From Enterobacter sp. R4-368 (GTDB lineage: Bacteria > Pseudomonadota > Gammaproteobacteria > Enterobacterales > Enterobacteriaceae): a stretch of DNA of 64,000 nucleotides. Positions 32,749 through 42,603 of the stretch are shown here, in pieces (within the stretch, counting starts at the first letter, position 1; every line of letters begins with the position of its first letter). Where the stretch lies: positions 4,960,001 to 5,024,000 of the forward strand of contig NC_021500.1 of assembly GCF_000410515.1 (NCBI RefSeq). The letters run 5' to 3'. The translations under genes and the position numbers were made by a program. Below the pieces are notes generated by a model, which searched no databases, had not been told where the DNA came from, and worked only from the letters and a program-made list of their open reading frames with translations.

Positions 32749-33749
32749 AATGGTATCCGTGGCTGCGTCCCGATTTTGAGCAACTGGTTGCCAGTTATCA
32801 GAGCGGTCGTGGGCACCACGCGTTGCTGATCCACGCCCTGCCGGGGATGGGCGAAGATGCGTTGATTTACGCCATCAGCCGTTTCTTGCTATGCCAGACA
32901 CCTGAAGGCCATAAAAGCTGCGGCCACTGCCGCGGCTGTCAGCTTATGCAGGCTGGAACGCATCCTGATTACTATGCACTGGCACCGGAAAAAGGAAAAT
33001 CCGCGCTGGGCATTGATGCGGTGCGTGAAGTCAGTGAAAAGCTATACGAACATGCGCGGCTGGGCGGCGCGAAAGTGGTGTGGATCCAGGATGCCGCGTT
33101 ATTGACCGACGCCGCCGCCAACGCATTGCTGAAGACGCTGGAAGAGCCGCCCGCGCGCACCTGGTTCTTCCTCGGCTGTCGGGAGCCGGCAAGATTATTA
33201 GCGACTTTGCGCAGCCGCTGCCGCTTGCACCACCTTGCGCCTCCCGCAGAAAACTACGCCTGCAGCTGGCTTGCACGGGAAGTTACCGCCTCGCAAGAGA
33301 CGATTCTGACCGCACTACGTTTGTGCGCCGGTTCGCCTGGCGCGGCAGAAGCGCTGCTTCAGACCGATGTCTGGGCGCAACGGCAGTTGCTTTGCCAGGC
33401 TACAGACGCAGCGCTGAATAGCGGTGACTGGCTGGCGATGTTCCCGACACTGAACCACGACAAGGTGGCTGAGCGTTTGCAATGGCTCTCTGCGTTGCTG
33501 CTTGATGCATTAAAAATGCAGCAAGGGGCGACATTGCTCAGCAATGTTGATGCCTTAGGGCTGGTCGAAAAGCTGGCGCGCCAGGTGCAAGCGCCAACGC
33601 TGCACGCGTTACTGCATGCTATTTTTACCTGTCGTGAACAGTTGCTTAGTGTGGTCGGGGTTAACCGCGAGTTGCTGCTGACCGATTTATTGTTAATGCT
33701 GGAACGTTACCAGCAAACAGGCGTAACGCTTCCTGTCTCCCATCTGTAA
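32745..33749 (+). CDS. holB: DNA polymerase III subunit delta'
   Basis: Part of the clamp loader that places the beta sliding clamp on primed DNA. The 334-residue AAA+ protein has the zinc-binding cysteines Cys50, Cys59, Cys62 and Cys65 (CGHCRGCQ). As expected for delta', the P-loop is degenerate (LPGMGEDAL). [16 protein letters not shown] and SRCRLHHL are the conserved sensor regions, the latter the SRC motif. Confidence 0.96.
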   Translation: MKWYPWLRPDFEQLVASYQSGRGHHALLIHALPGMGEDALIYAISRFLLCQTPEGHKSCGHCRGCQLMQAGTHPDYYALAPEKGKSALGIDAVREVSEKLYEHARLGGAKVVWIQDAALLTDAAANALLKTLEEPPARTWFFLGCREPARLLATLRSRCRLHHLAPPAENYACSWLAREVTASQETILTALRLCAGSPGAAEALLQTDVWAQRQLLCQATDAALNSGDWLAMFPTLNHDKVAERLQWLSALLLDALKMQQGATLLSNVDALGLVEKLARQVQAPTLHALLHAIFTCREQLLSVVGVNRELLLTDLLLMLERYQQTGVTLPVSHL

Positions 33750-33758
33750 GAGAAGATT

Positions 33759-34553
33759 ATGTTTTTAGTTGATTCGCACTGCCATCTTGATGGCCTGGAT
33801 TACCATTCTTTGCACAAAGATGTTGATGACGTGCTGGCGAAAGCTGCCGCGCGCGACGTGAAGTTTTGTCTGGCGGTGGCTACGACATTACCGGGTTACC
33901 GCGCGATGCGTGAGCTGGTGGGTGAGCGCCCGAATGTGGTCTTTTCCTGCGGAGTGCACCCGCTGAATCAGGATGAAGAGTACGATGTCGACACGCTGCG
34001 CCAACTGGCGGCGGAAGAGGGCGTCGTGGCGATGGGAGAAACCGGGCTGGACTATTTTTATACGCCGGAAACGAAGCCGCGCCAGCAGGAATCCTTCCGT
34101 AACCATATCCGCATTGGCCGTGAACTGAACAAGCCGGTGATCGTCCATACGCGCGATGCGCGAGAAGATACGCTTGCGATTTTGCAGGAAGAGCGCGTGA
34201 CGGATTGCGGTGGTGTGTTGCACTGCTTTACTGAAGATCGCGAAACGGCAGGTAAGTTGCTGGATATGGGCTTTTACATCTCGTTTTCTGGTATCGTCAC
34301 CTTCCGCAACGCGGAGCAGTTGCGTGATGCGGCACGTTACATTCCACTCGATCGCTTACTGGTCGAAACCGATTCGCCTTATCTCGCCCCGGTGCCGCAT
34401 CGTGGCAAAGAGAACCAGCCAGCAATGACGCGCGATGTGGCGGAATATATGGCGGTGCTGAAAGGCGTTTCTGTCGAAGAGCTTGCGCAACAAACGACAC
34501 AGAACTTTGCCCGTTTGTTCCATGTTGACCCATCCCGCCTGCAATCTGCCTGA
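33759..34553 (+). CDS. ycfH: TatD-family metal-dependent hydrolase YcfH
   Basis: A 264-residue amidohydrolase-fold protein related to TatD DNases. Metal ligands are visible in SHCHLDG (residues 6-12), the glutamate in GETGLDY, the histidine in VIVHTRDA, LHCFTE, and the aspartate in VETDSPYLAP. Specific substrate unproven in this member. Directly follows holB and closes the operon. Confidence 0.94.
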   Translation: MFLVDSHCHLDGLDYHSLHKDVDDVLAKAAARDVKFCLAVATTLPGYRAMRELVGERPNVVFSCGVHPLNQDEEYDVDTLRQLAAEEGVVAMGETGLDYFYTPETKPRQQESFRNHIRIGRELNKPVIVHTRDAREDTLAILQEERVTDCGGVLHCFTEDRETAGKLLDMGFYISFSGIVTFRNAEQLRDAARYIPLDRLLVETDSPYLAPVPHRGKENQPAMTRDVAEYMAVLKGVSVEELAQQTTQNFARLFHVDPSRLQSA

Positions 34554-34604
34554 TCTGTCAGCTTATTTTAGTACTCGTAATTAATAAACGATCGGAGTAA
34601 AGTT

Positions 34605-34640
34605 CACCGCCATAAAAAAGGCGGTGGCGGTCGTTTTTCA
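34605..34640 (+). terminator. Candidate terminator after ycfH
   Basis: CACCGCC / GGCGGTG around an A-rich loop, with GTTTTT 8 bp downstream. The distance to the T-run makes it imperfect. Confidence 0.5.
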
Positions 34641-34669
34641 TACGGAAGCCGATACCTTTTGTAAATCAG

Positions 34670-34715
34670 TGTGAGTTTCGTAACTGGCGCTAGCTGAAAC
34701 GTGATAGCCGTCAAA
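34670..34715 (+). promoter_or_regulatory. CRP sites of ptsG
   Basis: CGTGA-TAGCCG-TCAAA at 34700-34715 fits the E. coli ptsG activating CRP site about 40 bp upstream of transcription start. TGTGA-GTTTCG-TAACT at 34670-34685 is a weaker second site, in register with the upstream CRP site described in E. coli. Confidence 0.7.
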
Positions 34716-34729
34716 CAAACTTTTACTGA

Positions 34730-34756
34730 TTTATTTTACTCTGTGTAATAAATAAA
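34730..34756 (+). promoter_or_regulatory. Mlc operator overlapping the ptsG promoter
   Basis: TTTATTTTA and AATAAATAAA flank CTCTGTGT, the same imperfect inverted repeat that binds Mlc at E. coli ptsG P1. TACTCT inside it is the likely -10. Glucose uptake sequesters Mlc and frees the promoter. Confidence 0.8.
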
Positions 34757-34824
34757 GGGCGCTTAGATGCCCTTCCCACGGCGCGGTTCTCCCCCCTCGC
34801 CAATGCGTGAAAGCGTAGAAAAAA

Positions 34825-34852
34825 GCACTAATACTCAGGAGCACTCTCAATT
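34825..34852 (+). promoter_or_regulatory. SgrS small-RNA target and RBS of ptsG
   Basis: GCACTAATACTCAG at 34825-34838 precedes GGAGCACTCTCAATT and the ATG. It can pair over 14 positions, two of them G-U, with the E. coli SgrS segment CTGAGTATTGGTGT as I remember it. Pairing would cover the Shine-Dalgarno and trigger repression during glucose-phosphate stress. Confidence 0.7.
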
Positions 34853-36286
34853 ATGTTTAAGAATGCATTTGCTAACCTGCAGAAGGTCGGTAAATCGCTG
34901 ATGCTGCCAGTATCCGTACTGCCTATCGCAGGTATCCTGCTGGGCGTCGGTTCTGCAAACTTCAGCTGGCTGCCAGAAGTGGTTTCCCACGTTATGGCCG
35001 AAGCGGGCGGTTCCGTTTTTGCTAACATGCCGTTGATCTTCGCTATCGGTGTTGCGCTTGGCTTCACCAATAACGACGGCGTTTCGGCTCTGGCCTCCGT
35101 TGTTGCCTACGGCATCATGGTGAAAACCATGGCAGTGGTTGCGCCTCTGGTTCTGCATTTACCTGCTGAAGAAATTGCCGCAAAACACCTGGCTGATACC
35201 GGTGTGCTTGGCGGTATTATCTCCGGCGCGATTGCCGCGTATATGTTTAACCGCTTCTATCGCATCAAGCTGCCTGAGTATCTGGGCTTCTTCGCTGGTA
35301 AACGTTTCGTGCCGATCATCTCCGGTCTGGCTGCGATTTTCACCGGCGTGATCCTCTCCTTCATTTGGCCGCCGATCGGTACTGCGATTCAGACTTTCTC
35401 CCAGTGGGCCGCTTACCAGAACCCGGTTGTGGCGTTCGGTATCTACGGTTTCATTGAACGTTGCCTGGTGCCGTTTGGTCTGCACCATATCTGGAACGTA
35501 CCTTTCCAGATGCAGATTGGCGAGTTCACCAACGCAGCAGGTCAGGTGTTCCACGGCGATATTCCGCGTTATATGGCGGGTGACCCGACTGCGGGTAAAC
35601 TGTCTGGCGGCTTCCTGTTCAAAATGTACGGTCTGCCGGCTGCTGCTATCGCTATCTGGCACTCCGCAAAACCGGAAAACCGCGCGAAAGTGGGCGGTAT
35701 CATGATCTCCGCAGCGCTGACCTCGTTCCTGACCGGTATCACCGAGCCGATCGAGTTCTCCTTCATGTTCGTTGCGCCGATCCTGTACGTTATCCACGCG
35801 ATTCTGGCTGGCCTGGCATTCCCGATCTGTATCCTGCTGGGTATGCGTGACGGTACGTCGTTCTCTCACGGTCTGATTGACTTCATCGTGCTGAGCGGCA
35901 ACAGCAGCAAACTGTGGCTGTTCCCGGTTATCGGTGCATGCTACGCGGTGGTTTACTACACCATCTTCCGCGTGCTGATCAAAGCGCTGGATCTGAAAAC
36001 CCCGGGTCGTGAAGACACCACGGAAGAGAGCAAAGCTGGCGTTACCAGCGAAATGGCTCCGGCTCTGGTTACGGCGTTCGGCGGTAAAGAGAACATCACC
36101 AACCTGGATGCGTGCATCACGCGTCTGCGTGTCAGCGTGGCTGACGTAGCGAAAGTGGATCAGGCTGGCCTGAAGAAACTGGGTGCTGCGGGTGTGGTTG
36201 TTGCTGGTTCCGGTGTGCAGGCAATTTTCGGTACTAAATCCGATAACCTGAAAACCGAAATGGATGAGTACATCCGTAACAACTAA
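34853..36286 (+). CDS. ptsG: Glucose-specific PTS enzyme IIBC
   Basis: Imports and phosphorylates glucose. The 477-residue inner-membrane protein has an EIIC domain of about ten hydrophobic segments (with [17 protein letters not shown] and the sugar-site glutamate in [10 protein letters not shown]), a linker near residues 390-400, and an EIIB domain with phosphorylated Cys421 in [13 protein letters not shown]. Same length as E. coli PtsG. The leader holds CRP, Mlc and SgrS sites, so transport, catabolite control and sugar-stress response appear conserved. Confidence 0.98.
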   Translation: MFKNAFANLQKVGKSLMLPVSVLPIAGILLGVGSANFSWLPEVVSHVMAEAGGSVFANMPLIFAIGVALGFTNNDGVSALASVVAYGIMVKTMAVVAPLVLHLPAEEIAAKHLADTGVLGGIISGAIAAYMFNRFYRIKLPEYLGFFAGKRFVPIISGLAAIFTGVILSFIWPPIGTAIQTFSQWAAYQNPVVAFGIYGFIERCLVPFGLHHIWNVPFQMQIGEFTNAAGQVFHGDIPRYMAGDPTAGKLSGGFLFKMYGLPAAAIAIWHSAKPENRAKVGGIMISAALTSFLTGITEPIEFSFMFVAPILYVIHAILAGLAFPICILLGMRDGTSFSHGLIDFIVLSGNSSKLWLFPVIGACYAVVYYTIFRVLIKALDLKTPGREDTTEESKAGVTSEMAPALVTAFGGKENITNLDACITRLRVSVADVAKVDQAGLKKLGAAGVVVAGSGVQAIFGTKSDNLKTEMDEYIRNN

Positions 36287-36307
36287 GCCATAGTCTGGGG
36301 AGACTGA

Positions 36308-36331
36308 GGGAGCCTGATGGCTCCCTTTTTT
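36308..36331 (+). terminator. Intrinsic terminator of ptsG
   Basis: GGGAGCC-TGAT-GGCTCCC followed by six T residues. Confidence 0.92.
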
Positions 36332-36725
36332 ATTGTCCACTGAAAACTATGTGCTGTGGATCTGGTCAGCAACAGGTTTGCCTCTTGATTAAAATTTCAC
36401 CGGGCAGGCAGAGCCTTCTTTTGCAGAAGGTCGGTATGCCCTGCCAGAAGCAATCAATGCCGCCTTTTCTAACGCTGAATTTTTACTGTACTGAAAAGAA
36501 AGAGTGACAAAACCCGTCGCTGCCCACAGACCGTGTGCCATTCCCACTCCGCTCCGGCAAGTTGGCTGTCATGCGACTCACAGACGCGCCTCACACTCAC
36601 ACCATGTTCAGCGTTAAATGCGCAAGGATAAGTGCAGCGGAAACGTCTGCTATAAGCGATCGCGGGAGAACTGGGGGCGGGCAGTTATCGGTAATGGCCG
36701 TTTTTCGGGAGCAAGAAAACAGAAT
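36332..36725. other. Gene-free ptsG-fhuE interval with a nested hairpin
   Basis: About 390 bp with no convincing protein gene, longer than I recall in E. coli. At 36403-36445 a nested structure can be read: outer GGCAGGCA / TGCCCTGCC (one bulge) and inner CCTTC-TTTTGCA-GAAGG. No T-tract follows it. The rest lacks clear promoters or repeats. Confidence 0.5.
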
Positions 36726-36726
36726 A

Positions 36727-36755
36727 AAAAAGCCCGCCGGGAGGACGGCGGGCTT
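36727..36755 (-). terminator. Intrinsic terminator of fhuE
   Basis: Minus strand AAGCCCGCC / GGCGGGCTT with an 8-nt loop and T-run (AATAAAAAA on the plus strand), 22 bp beyond the fhuE stop. Confidence 0.9.
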
Positions 36756-36776
36756 AGTGGCTCGCGGCTGCGATTA

Positions 36777-38990
36777 TCAGAAGCTGTAGCTGGCGCTTAC
36801 AGAGAAGTTACGCGGCGCACCGTACACACCGTAAGTGCCCAGATAATCGTAATACTCTTTATCGAACACATTGTTCAGATTGGCCTGGATAGCGAAGTTT
36901 TTAGTTGCCTGGTAACGGGTGAACAGATCCACCACCGTATAACCGCTTTGCGTAATGCGCATGTCTCCATTCGGGCCTTTGATCTCCTGCCAGGTTTTAT
37001 TCTGCCAGCGCGCGCCGCCGCCAACGGAAAGCTCTGGCAGCATCGGCAACTGGTAGCGCGTGAATAATTTCATCGTGGTGCGCGCCTGTTCCGGGTTAAC
37101 GGCTACACCGTCACCATCTTCAGCCATAAAACGGCTGGCACCAAAGGTGAGCTGCAAGTTGTCGGTGAGAGCACCGTTGAGCTCAAATTCGATGCCTTTG
37201 CTTACCGTGCCGTTGACGGATTTATACGCGGTCTGGCCGCCGGAATTTGGAATGTACTCGCCGGTCGATACGGCAACGTGATCCTGCTCGGTACGGAATA
37301 CCGCCAGGGTCGCCGTCAGACGTGTGTTATACCAGTCACCTTTGATGCCAGCTTCATAGCTTTTACCGGTGGTAGGTTCAAGAAATTCGCTGTTGATATC
37401 GCGCTGACTGGACGGTTCGAAAATAGAAGTGTAACTGCCATAAACAGACCAGGTGTCATCAATGTCATAAATCAGGCCTGCGTATGGCGTGACGTCATCG
37501 GACTTGCTGTTACGGATCTCATCCGGCTTACGCTCCAGATTATATTTTGCGCGCCATTCGGTATAACGCGCGCCGAGGATCAAGTGCAGCGGATCGGCTA
37601 AAGAGATACGGGTTGCCGCATACAGCGATTTCTGGCGGATCACATCGCGCTGGTAGAGCGCCCAGTCAGACCAGCTCGGGTCGGCCAGTGTGTTGCCGTT
37701 ATATTTATGAATGTTGCCGACATCCATCAGGCCGGAATTGTCATTCACCGGGTATGAGTTGTCATAATTGTTGCGCTGGCGGCTGTAGCTACCACCGAAC
37801 ATCACTTCGTGCTGGCGACCAAACAACTCGTAACCACCACGAACAAACGCATCGATAGCGTCTTGTTTACGCTCGCCACGGTTCCAGCCGCCCCATGCGC
37901 CTTGCCACTGTGAGGCATCATACAGACCGGTGGTCTTATCCGGGTAACCGTCGATATACATCAGCTTGCTGTCGAAGTTGGTTTCCGCATGCATGGCGTT
38001 AACTTTCGCTTCCCAGCCGTTGTCAAAACGCTGGGTCAGGTTGGCAAAAATTTTTGAAGAGTCGACATTGGAGTAAGCCCAGTCAGCAGCGGTATTGAAA
38101 CCGCGGCGGAAATGCGTGCGGCTGCCATCACTGTATAGCGACGGGAAACCGCCCCAGGTCGGGCTGTCTTCTTCACTTTCCTGATAGTCATAGCCAAGAG
38201 AAAGTGTAGTGGAATCAGTAATATCTGCATCCACTACACCGGTAATGAATTTTTTGCGGTAGTGGTTACGTTCAACCCAGGAATCTTTATCCTGGTAACC
38301 AGTGATAATCCGGCCGCGCACGTTGCCCGATTCGCTCAGCGGTGCTTGCAGATCCAGCACATAGCGCTGATCGTTCCAGCTACCGTAAGTCGCGGTGGCG
38401 GTTCCTTTGAATTCTTTGCTGTCGGCATGTTTACGCACCATGTTGACATAAGCAGAGGGATTACCTGTTCCACTCATCAGACCGGCCGCGCCGCGCACCA
38501 CTTCAATCTTGTCATAAATTGCCGTGTCGCCTGCGGTATCACCAAAATTCCAGCGGTTATCAAGGAATGTCGGCATATCTTCATACGCAAAGTTACTGAC
38601 GAAAAAGCCGCGGGCGAAAAAGTTCGTACGGTGGCTGTCAATGCGCGATGCGCTGACGCCAATCGTGTTATCCAGCACTTGTTCGATCGTATTTAACTGC
38701 TGATCCTGCATACGCTGCTGGCTGACTACACTCACAGATTGGGGAATGTCTCGCGGGACCAGTAACAGCTTGGTGCCTGTGGTGGTGGTTTTTACGCTGT
38801 AGTCTTGCGCCTGGCTGTCAGAGGTGCTTAATGCTGCACCATCAACCACAACCGTATCTTCAGATGCTGCGGCGATCTCTGCCGCAAACGCAGCAGAAGG
38901 GGCTAAAGCCATTGCAATACAGGCGGCAAGCAGAGACGGTGTGGCGGCTAACGGACGCACTTCGTCCCTGGCGTGATGAGTGAAAGACAT
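36777..38990 (-). CDS. fhuE: TonB-dependent siderophore receptor, FhuE
   Basis: An outer-membrane receptor of 737 residues. A signal peptide (LLAACIAMALAPSAAFAAEI) precedes a plug domain (RDIPQSVSVVSQQRMQDQQLNT; VVRGAAGLMSGTGNPSAYVNM) and a 22-strand barrel ending in the terminal phenylalanine of SASYSF. It sits between ptsG and hinT exactly as fhuE in E. coli, whose product takes up ferric coprogen and rhodotorulate. Sequence divergence is considerable, so ligand range could differ. The start follows from the signal peptide. A likely Fur-controlled promoter lies upstream. Confidence 0.87.
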   Translation of the reverse strand: MSFTHHARDEVRPLAATPSLLAACIAMALAPSAAFAAEIAAASEDTVVVDGAALSTSDSQAQDYSVKTTTTGTKLLLVPRDIPQSVSVVSQQRMQDQQLNTIEQVLDNTIGVSASRIDSHRTNFFARGFFVSNFAYEDMPTFLDNRWNFGDTAGDTAIYDKIEVVRGAAGLMSGTGNPSAYVNMVRKHADSKEFKGTATATYGSWNDQRYVLDLQAPLSESGNVRGRIITGYQDKDSWVERNHYRKKFITGVVDADITDSTTLSLGYDYQESEEDSPTWGGFPSLYSDGSRTHFRRGFNTAADWAYSNVDSSKIFANLTQRFDNGWEAKVNAMHAETNFDSKLMYIDGYPDKTTGLYDASQWQGAWGGWNRGERKQDAIDAFVRGGYELFGRQHEVMFGGSYSRQRNNYDNSYPVNDNSGLMDVGNIHKYNGNTLADPSWSDWALYQRDVIRQKSLYAATRISLADPLHLILGARYTEWRAKYNLERKPDEIRNSKSDDVTPYAGLIYDIDDTWSVYGSYTSIFEPSSQRDINSEFLEPTTGKSYEAGIKGDWYNTRLTATLAVFRTEQDHVAVSTGEYIPNSGGQTAYKSVNGTVSKGIEFELNGALTDNLQLTFGASRFMAEDGDGVAVNPEQARTTMKLFTRYQLPMLPELSVGGGARWQNKTWQEIKGPNGDMRITQSGYTVVDLFTRYQATKNFAIQANLNNVFDKEYYDYLGTYGVYGAPRNFSVSASYSF

Positions 38991-39095
38991 GCATAAACCC
39001 TTAATGGTGCGTTAGAGGGAAAGCCTTACAGCGATACGTTGTCGCGTCAGGCGGGTTTTGTAATTCGTCTGATAATAATCGCGCATGAAAATGCA

Positions 39096-39131
39096 AATGC
39101 GAAATATACGCATTCACCATATGAATGTAAA
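39096..39131 (-). promoter_or_regulatory. fhuE promoter with overlapping Fur-box-like inverted repeat
   Basis: On the minus strand TTTACA, 17-bp spacer and TATATT make a good sigma-70 promoter (-35 at 39131-39126, -10 at 39108-39103). The -10 lies inside the inverted repeat AATGCG-AAATATA-CGCATT (39096-39114), which matches the symmetric 19-bp Fur site AATGATAATCATTATCATT at about 12 positions. A second palindrome, CATTCA-CCATA-TGAATG (39111-39127), fills the spacer. The remaining gap to hinT shows nothing clear. Confidence 0.68.
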
Positions 39132-39328
39132 CAGATGTAATATTCACTATTGAAATACCATTTCACCGCAGCGCGCCTTAAACGCGGGCGATTGCCTGCC
39201 AGCAAAGCCGGAAAGGTGAAAGAAAAACAGCGTTTTGGTTGAAACAACAAGAGAATCTCGATCATACTCTAGGGCACGTAATTGACGACGGCTGCGGGCT
39301 GGCTCCGCGAACATAAAAGGAAAACGTC

Positions 39329-39688
39329 ATGGCCGAAGAAACCATTTTCAGTAAAATCATTCGCCGCGAAATTCCCTCGGATATTGTTTACCAGGACGAA
39401 CTGGTTACCGCTTTTCGCGATATCTCTCCGCAAGCTCCAACCCATGTTCTGATTGTGCCAAACATTCTGATCCCAACCGTGAACGACGTGACCGAAGCGC
39501 ACGAGCAGGCGCTGGGGCGCATGGTGACGGTTGCGGCGAAAATTGCTCGCGATGAAGGGATTGCTGAAGACGGTTACCGTTTGATCATGAACTGTAATCG
39601 TCATGGCGGGCAGGAGGTTTATCATATTCATATGCACCTGCTCGGCGGGCGCGCACTGGGGCCGATGCTGGCTCATAAAGGTCTTTAA
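39329..39688 (+). CDS. hinT: HIT-family purine nucleoside phosphoramidase HinT
   Basis: Hydrolyses adenosine 5'-phosphoramidates and related adenylates in the cytoplasm. The 119-residue protein carries the histidine triad in [10 protein letters not shown] (His99, His101, His103), with the conserved [16 protein letters not shown] earlier. RBS AAAAGGAAAAC. First gene of the hinT-ycfL-lpoB-thiK-nagZ-ycfP run; ycfL begins 1 bp after the stop. Confidence 0.97.
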   Translation: MAEETIFSKIIRREIPSDIVYQDELVTAFRDISPQAPTHVLIVPNILIPTVNDVTEAHEQALGRMVTVAAKIARDEGIAEDGYRLIMNCNRHGGQEVYHIHMHLLGGRALGPMLAHKGL

Positions 39689-39689
39689 T

Positions 39690-40064
39690 ATGACGAACGG
39701 GCGTGTCGCGTTATGGCTGGCAGCGCTGGTACTGATGGGGTGCAGTTCACGTCCTACGATCCCGGTCGCCGACGACCAGACGTTAGTGATGGAATCGAGC
39801 ATTCTGGCCTCCGGGATTATTGCGCAGCCGCCGACGTTAAGTACGCAGGAACTCCAGCCTTCCGCGTCTTCACGGTTGTTTAATGAACGACAGCAGCCCG
39901 TTACCGTGCATTATCGTTTTTTCTGGTATGACGCCAGAGGTCTGGAAATGCACCCGCTGGAAGCGCCGCGAACCGTCACGATCCCGGGAAATTCGGGCGT
40001 GACGGTGTATGGCAGCGCCAACTATTTGGGTGCGCACAGCGTCAGACTTTATCTTTACCTGTAA
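39690..40064 (+). CDS. ycfL: YcfL family lipoprotein
   Basis: A 124-residue protein with a lipoprotein signal: hydrophobic LWLAALVLMGC with Cys about residue 18. The mature part matches E. coli YcfL (YNERQ-type block LFNERQQPVTVHYRFFWYDA, ending HSVRLYLYL). Function unknown; its position between hinT and lpoB, and the related fold reported for such periplasmic lipoproteins, suggest a cell-envelope role. The ATG follows hinT directly. Confidence 0.9.
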   Translation: MTNGRVALWLAALVLMGCSSRPTIPVADDQTLVMESSILASGIIAQPPTLSTQELQPSASSRLFNERQQPVTVHYRFFWYDARGLEMHPLEAPRTVTIPGNSGVTVYGSANYLGAHSVRLYLYL

Positions 40065-40074
40065 GGGGTGACTC

Positions 40075-40734
40075 TTGATTAAAACTATTGGACGCTACGC
40101 GCTACTGACAACCCTGGCCGTGCTGCTTGCGGGTTGTATTAGCGATCAGCAACCCGCGCCGGTTGATCAGGCGGGTGGTGCAGGCACGCCGCAACAACCC
40201 ACGCCGGTACAGCCGCAACAACCGGTGCCGGAAGTGCCTTCTGTCCCGACGCTGCCGCAGCAGCAACCGGGGCCAATTGAGCACCAGGATCAAACGGGGC
40301 AGCCCGCGCCGCGCGAGCGTCATTTTGACTGGAATGGCGCCGTTCAGCCGATGGTCGGTAAAATGTTGCAGGCCAGCGGCGCGAACGCAGGCAGCGTGCT
40401 GTTAGTGGATAGCGTCAATAACCGAACCAACGGTTCCATTAACACGAGCGAAGCAACGGGTGTGGTGCGCAACGCGTTAGCGAATAACGGTAAATTTACG
40501 CTTGTTACCGAGCAGCAACTGGCGGTCGCGAAGCAACAGCTGGGGCTCTCTCCACAGGACAGCCTCGGTACACGCAGTAAAGCCATCGGTATCGCCCGTA
40601 ACGTCGGGGCGCAGTATGTGCTCTACTCCAACGCGACCGGGAATGTCAACGCACCGGCGCTGCAAATGCAATTGATGCTGGTACAAACCGGCGAAATTAT
40701 CTGGTCGGGTAAAGGTGCGGTTCAGCAACAATAA
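40075..40734 (+). CDS. lpoB: Penicillin-binding protein activator LpoB
   Basis: Outer-membrane lipoprotein that reaches through the peptidoglycan to stimulate PBP1b. The 219-residue product has lipobox LLAGC (Cys21), a long Pro/Gln-rich disordered linker (about residues 25-85) and the globular domain ([48 protein letters not shown]). It starts at TTG preceded by AAGGGGTG. The start of thiK lies inside its 3' end. Confidence 0.95.
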   Translation: MIKTIGRYALLTTLAVLLAGCISDQQPAPVDQAGGAGTPQQPTPVQPQQPVPEVPSVPTLPQQQPGPIEHQDQTGQPAPRERHFDWNGAVQPMVGKMLQASGANAGSVLLVDSVNNRTNGSINTSEATGVVRNALANNGKFTLVTEQQLAVAKQQLGLSPQDSLGTRSKAIGIARNVGAQYVLYSNATGNVNAPALQMQLMLVQTGEIIWSGKGAVQQQ

Positions 40735-41539
40735 ACAGACGCGTGACGAGGTGTTGTCACGCTACTTTCCGACCTATACTCCCGTCGCCAGCCAGAATAC
40801 CGGCCTCAGCGGCGGGAGTTGTCTTATTAGCGATGGACGGCATACGCTGGTGCTGCGAAAACGGCACCAGGCGACATCATCGCCTTTTCTGCGTCAGTAT
40901 CGCTTACTCCGCCGCTTACCGGCTTCTATTGCTCCACGCCCGCGCTTATTCACCGGCGAGTGGATGGTGGTCGATTATCTACCCGGCGAGGTCTGCGCTG
41001 TGCTGCCGCAGGCCAGTGTGCTGGTGCCGTTACTGTACGATTTACACCGCCAGCCGCTGTTTGGCTGGCGGATAACATTATTGCCGCTGCTTGAAGGTTA
41101 CTGGCAGCAGAGTGCGCGTTCGCGGCGAACGCCGTTCTGGCTGCGCCAGTTAAAGCAGTTGCGCCAGCAAAAAGAGCCTGTGCCGCTACGGCTGGCACCG
41201 TTACATATGGATGTCCACGCCGGAAACCTGGTGCAGAGTGCCAGGGGGTTGCGGCTGATCGACTGGGAATATGCGGGCGATGGCGATGTCGCGCTGGAAT
41301 TGGCGGCGATATGGACGAAAAACGAGGCAGAGCGGCAGGAACTGGTGAATCGCTATGCGCATCAGTCTGCCATTAATCACGCTTTGCTGTGGCGCCAGGT
41401 CCGGCGCTGGCGTCCGTGGGTTTTGATGCTGATGTCTGGCTGGTATGAGTGCCGCTGGCAGCAAACGGGCGATCAACAATTTATTACGCTGGCGAATGAA
41501 ATATGGCGTCAGCTAGCGAAAAAAGAACAAGAGAGGTAA
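40715..41539 (+). CDS. thiK: Thiamine kinase ThiK
   Basis: Phosphorylates thiamine in salvage. The 274-residue choline/aminoglycoside-kinase-like protein shows the catalytic loop [11 protein letters not shown] and the metal-binding aspartate in [11 protein letters not shown]. The GTG start gives [18 protein letters not shown], which matches the E. coli N terminus and overlaps lpoB by 20 bp. Confidence 0.93.
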   Translation: MRFSNNKQTRDEVLSRYFPTYTPVASQNTGLSGGSCLISDGRHTLVLRKRHQATSSPFLRQYRLLRRLPASIAPRPRLFTGEWMVVDYLPGEVCAVLPQASVLVPLLYDLHRQPLFGWRITLLPLLEGYWQQSARSRRTPFWLRQLKQLRQQKEPVPLRLAPLHMDVHAGNLVQSARGLRLIDWEYAGDGDVALELAAIWTKNEAERQELVNRYAHQSAINHALLWRQVRRWRPWVLMLMSGWYECRWQQTGDQQFITLANEIWRQLAKKEQER

Positions 41540-41541
41540 AT

Positions 41542-42567
41542 GTGGGCCCAGTGATGTTGGATGTGGAAGGGTACGAACTGGATGCGGAAGAGCGCGAGAT
41601 TCTGGCGCACCCGCTGGTTGGTGGCCTGATCCTCTTTACCCGTAATTATCACGATCCCGAGCAATTACGGGAGCTGGTGCGCCAGATCCGCAGCGCTTCG
41701 CATCATCGTCTGGTGGTGGCGGTCGATCAGGAAGGCGGGCGCGTACAGCGTTTTCGCGACGGCTTTACTCGCTTACCCGCCGCACAATCTTTTGCTGCTT
41801 TGCATGGGCTGGAAGAGGGCGGACGCCTGGCTCAGGAGGCGGGTTGGCTAATGGCCAGCGAAATGATCGCCATGGATATCGACATCAGTTTTGCCCCGGT
41901 GCTGGATATTGGGCATATCAGCGCGGCGATTGGCGAGCGTTCGTATCATGAAGACCCGGTGAAAGCGCTGGCTATGGCGACGCGCTTTATCGACGGGATG
42001 CACAGCGCAGGGATGAAAACCACCGGTAAACACTTTCCCGGTCACGGGGCGGTTACGGCCGATTCCCATAAAGAAACACCACGCGACCCGCGGCCACAAG
42101 GCGAGATCCGCGCGCATGATATGACGATTTTCCGCAACCTGATTGAGCAAAACAAACTCGATGCGATTATGCCCGCGCACGTTATCTATCCTGACGCCGA
42201 TCCGCGTCCGGCCAGCGGCTCGCCATATTGGCTGAAAACCGTATTACGCGGCGAGCTGGGTTTTGACGGCGTGATTTTTTCGGATGATTTGTCAATGGAA
42301 GGCGCAGCTATCATGGGAAGTTACGCTGAACGAGGCCAGGCATCGCTGGATGCCGGTTGCGATATGATCCTGGTCTGTAATAATCGTAAAGGCGCAGTAA
42401 GCGTGTTGGATAACCTGTCGCCGATCAATGCACAACGTGTTACGCATTTGTATCATAAAGGTTCATATTCTCGTCAGGAGTTGATGAGTTTAGCGCGCTG
42501 GAAGGCGGCTCATAACCAACTGGAGCAGCTGCATGCGCGCTGGCAGGAGCACAAAGAGGCCCGTTAA
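41542..42567 (+). CDS. nagZ: Beta-N-acetylhexosaminidase NagZ
   Basis: Cytoplasmic GH3 enzyme removing GlcNAc from anhydromuropeptides in wall recycling; its products can induce AmpC where AmpR is present. The 341-residue product has [14 protein letters not shown] (His176 catalytic histidine of the DSH motif) and the nucleophile Asp248 in [13 protein letters not shown] start behind GAGAGG gives the E. coli length; the frame also reads back to 41503 inside thiK. Confidence 0.96.
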   Translation: MGPVMLDVEGYELDAEEREILAHPLVGGLILFTRNYHDPEQLRELVRQIRSASHHRLVVAVDQEGGRVQRFRDGFTRLPAAQSFAALHGLEEGGRLAQEAGWLMASEMIAMDIDISFAPVLDIGHISAAIGERSYHEDPVKALAMATRFIDGMHSAGMKTTGKHFPGHGAVTADSHKETPRDPRPQGEIRAHDMTIFRNLIEQNKLDAIMPAHVIYPDADPRPASGSPYWLKTVLRGELGFDGVIFSDDLSMEGAAIMGSYAERGQASLDAGCDMILVCNNRKGAVSVLDNLSPINAQRVTHLYHKGSYSRQELMSLARWKAAHNQLEQLHARWQEHKEAR

Positions 42568-42603
42568 TTCCTGCGGACGCGATGTCGAAGTGGTGAGGAT
42601 ACC

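Noticed and set aside
35159..36340. 393-codon open frame antisense to ptsG
   Set aside because: It is the complement of a conserved GC-rich gene, rich in His/Arg/Gln with no hydrophobic core or motif and no RBS; a shadow of ptsG codon usage.
36618..37067. 149-codon plus-strand frame running into the fhuE 3' end
   Set aside because: Half of it is antisense to fhuE, the other half lacks an RBS and has an arbitrary basic composition.
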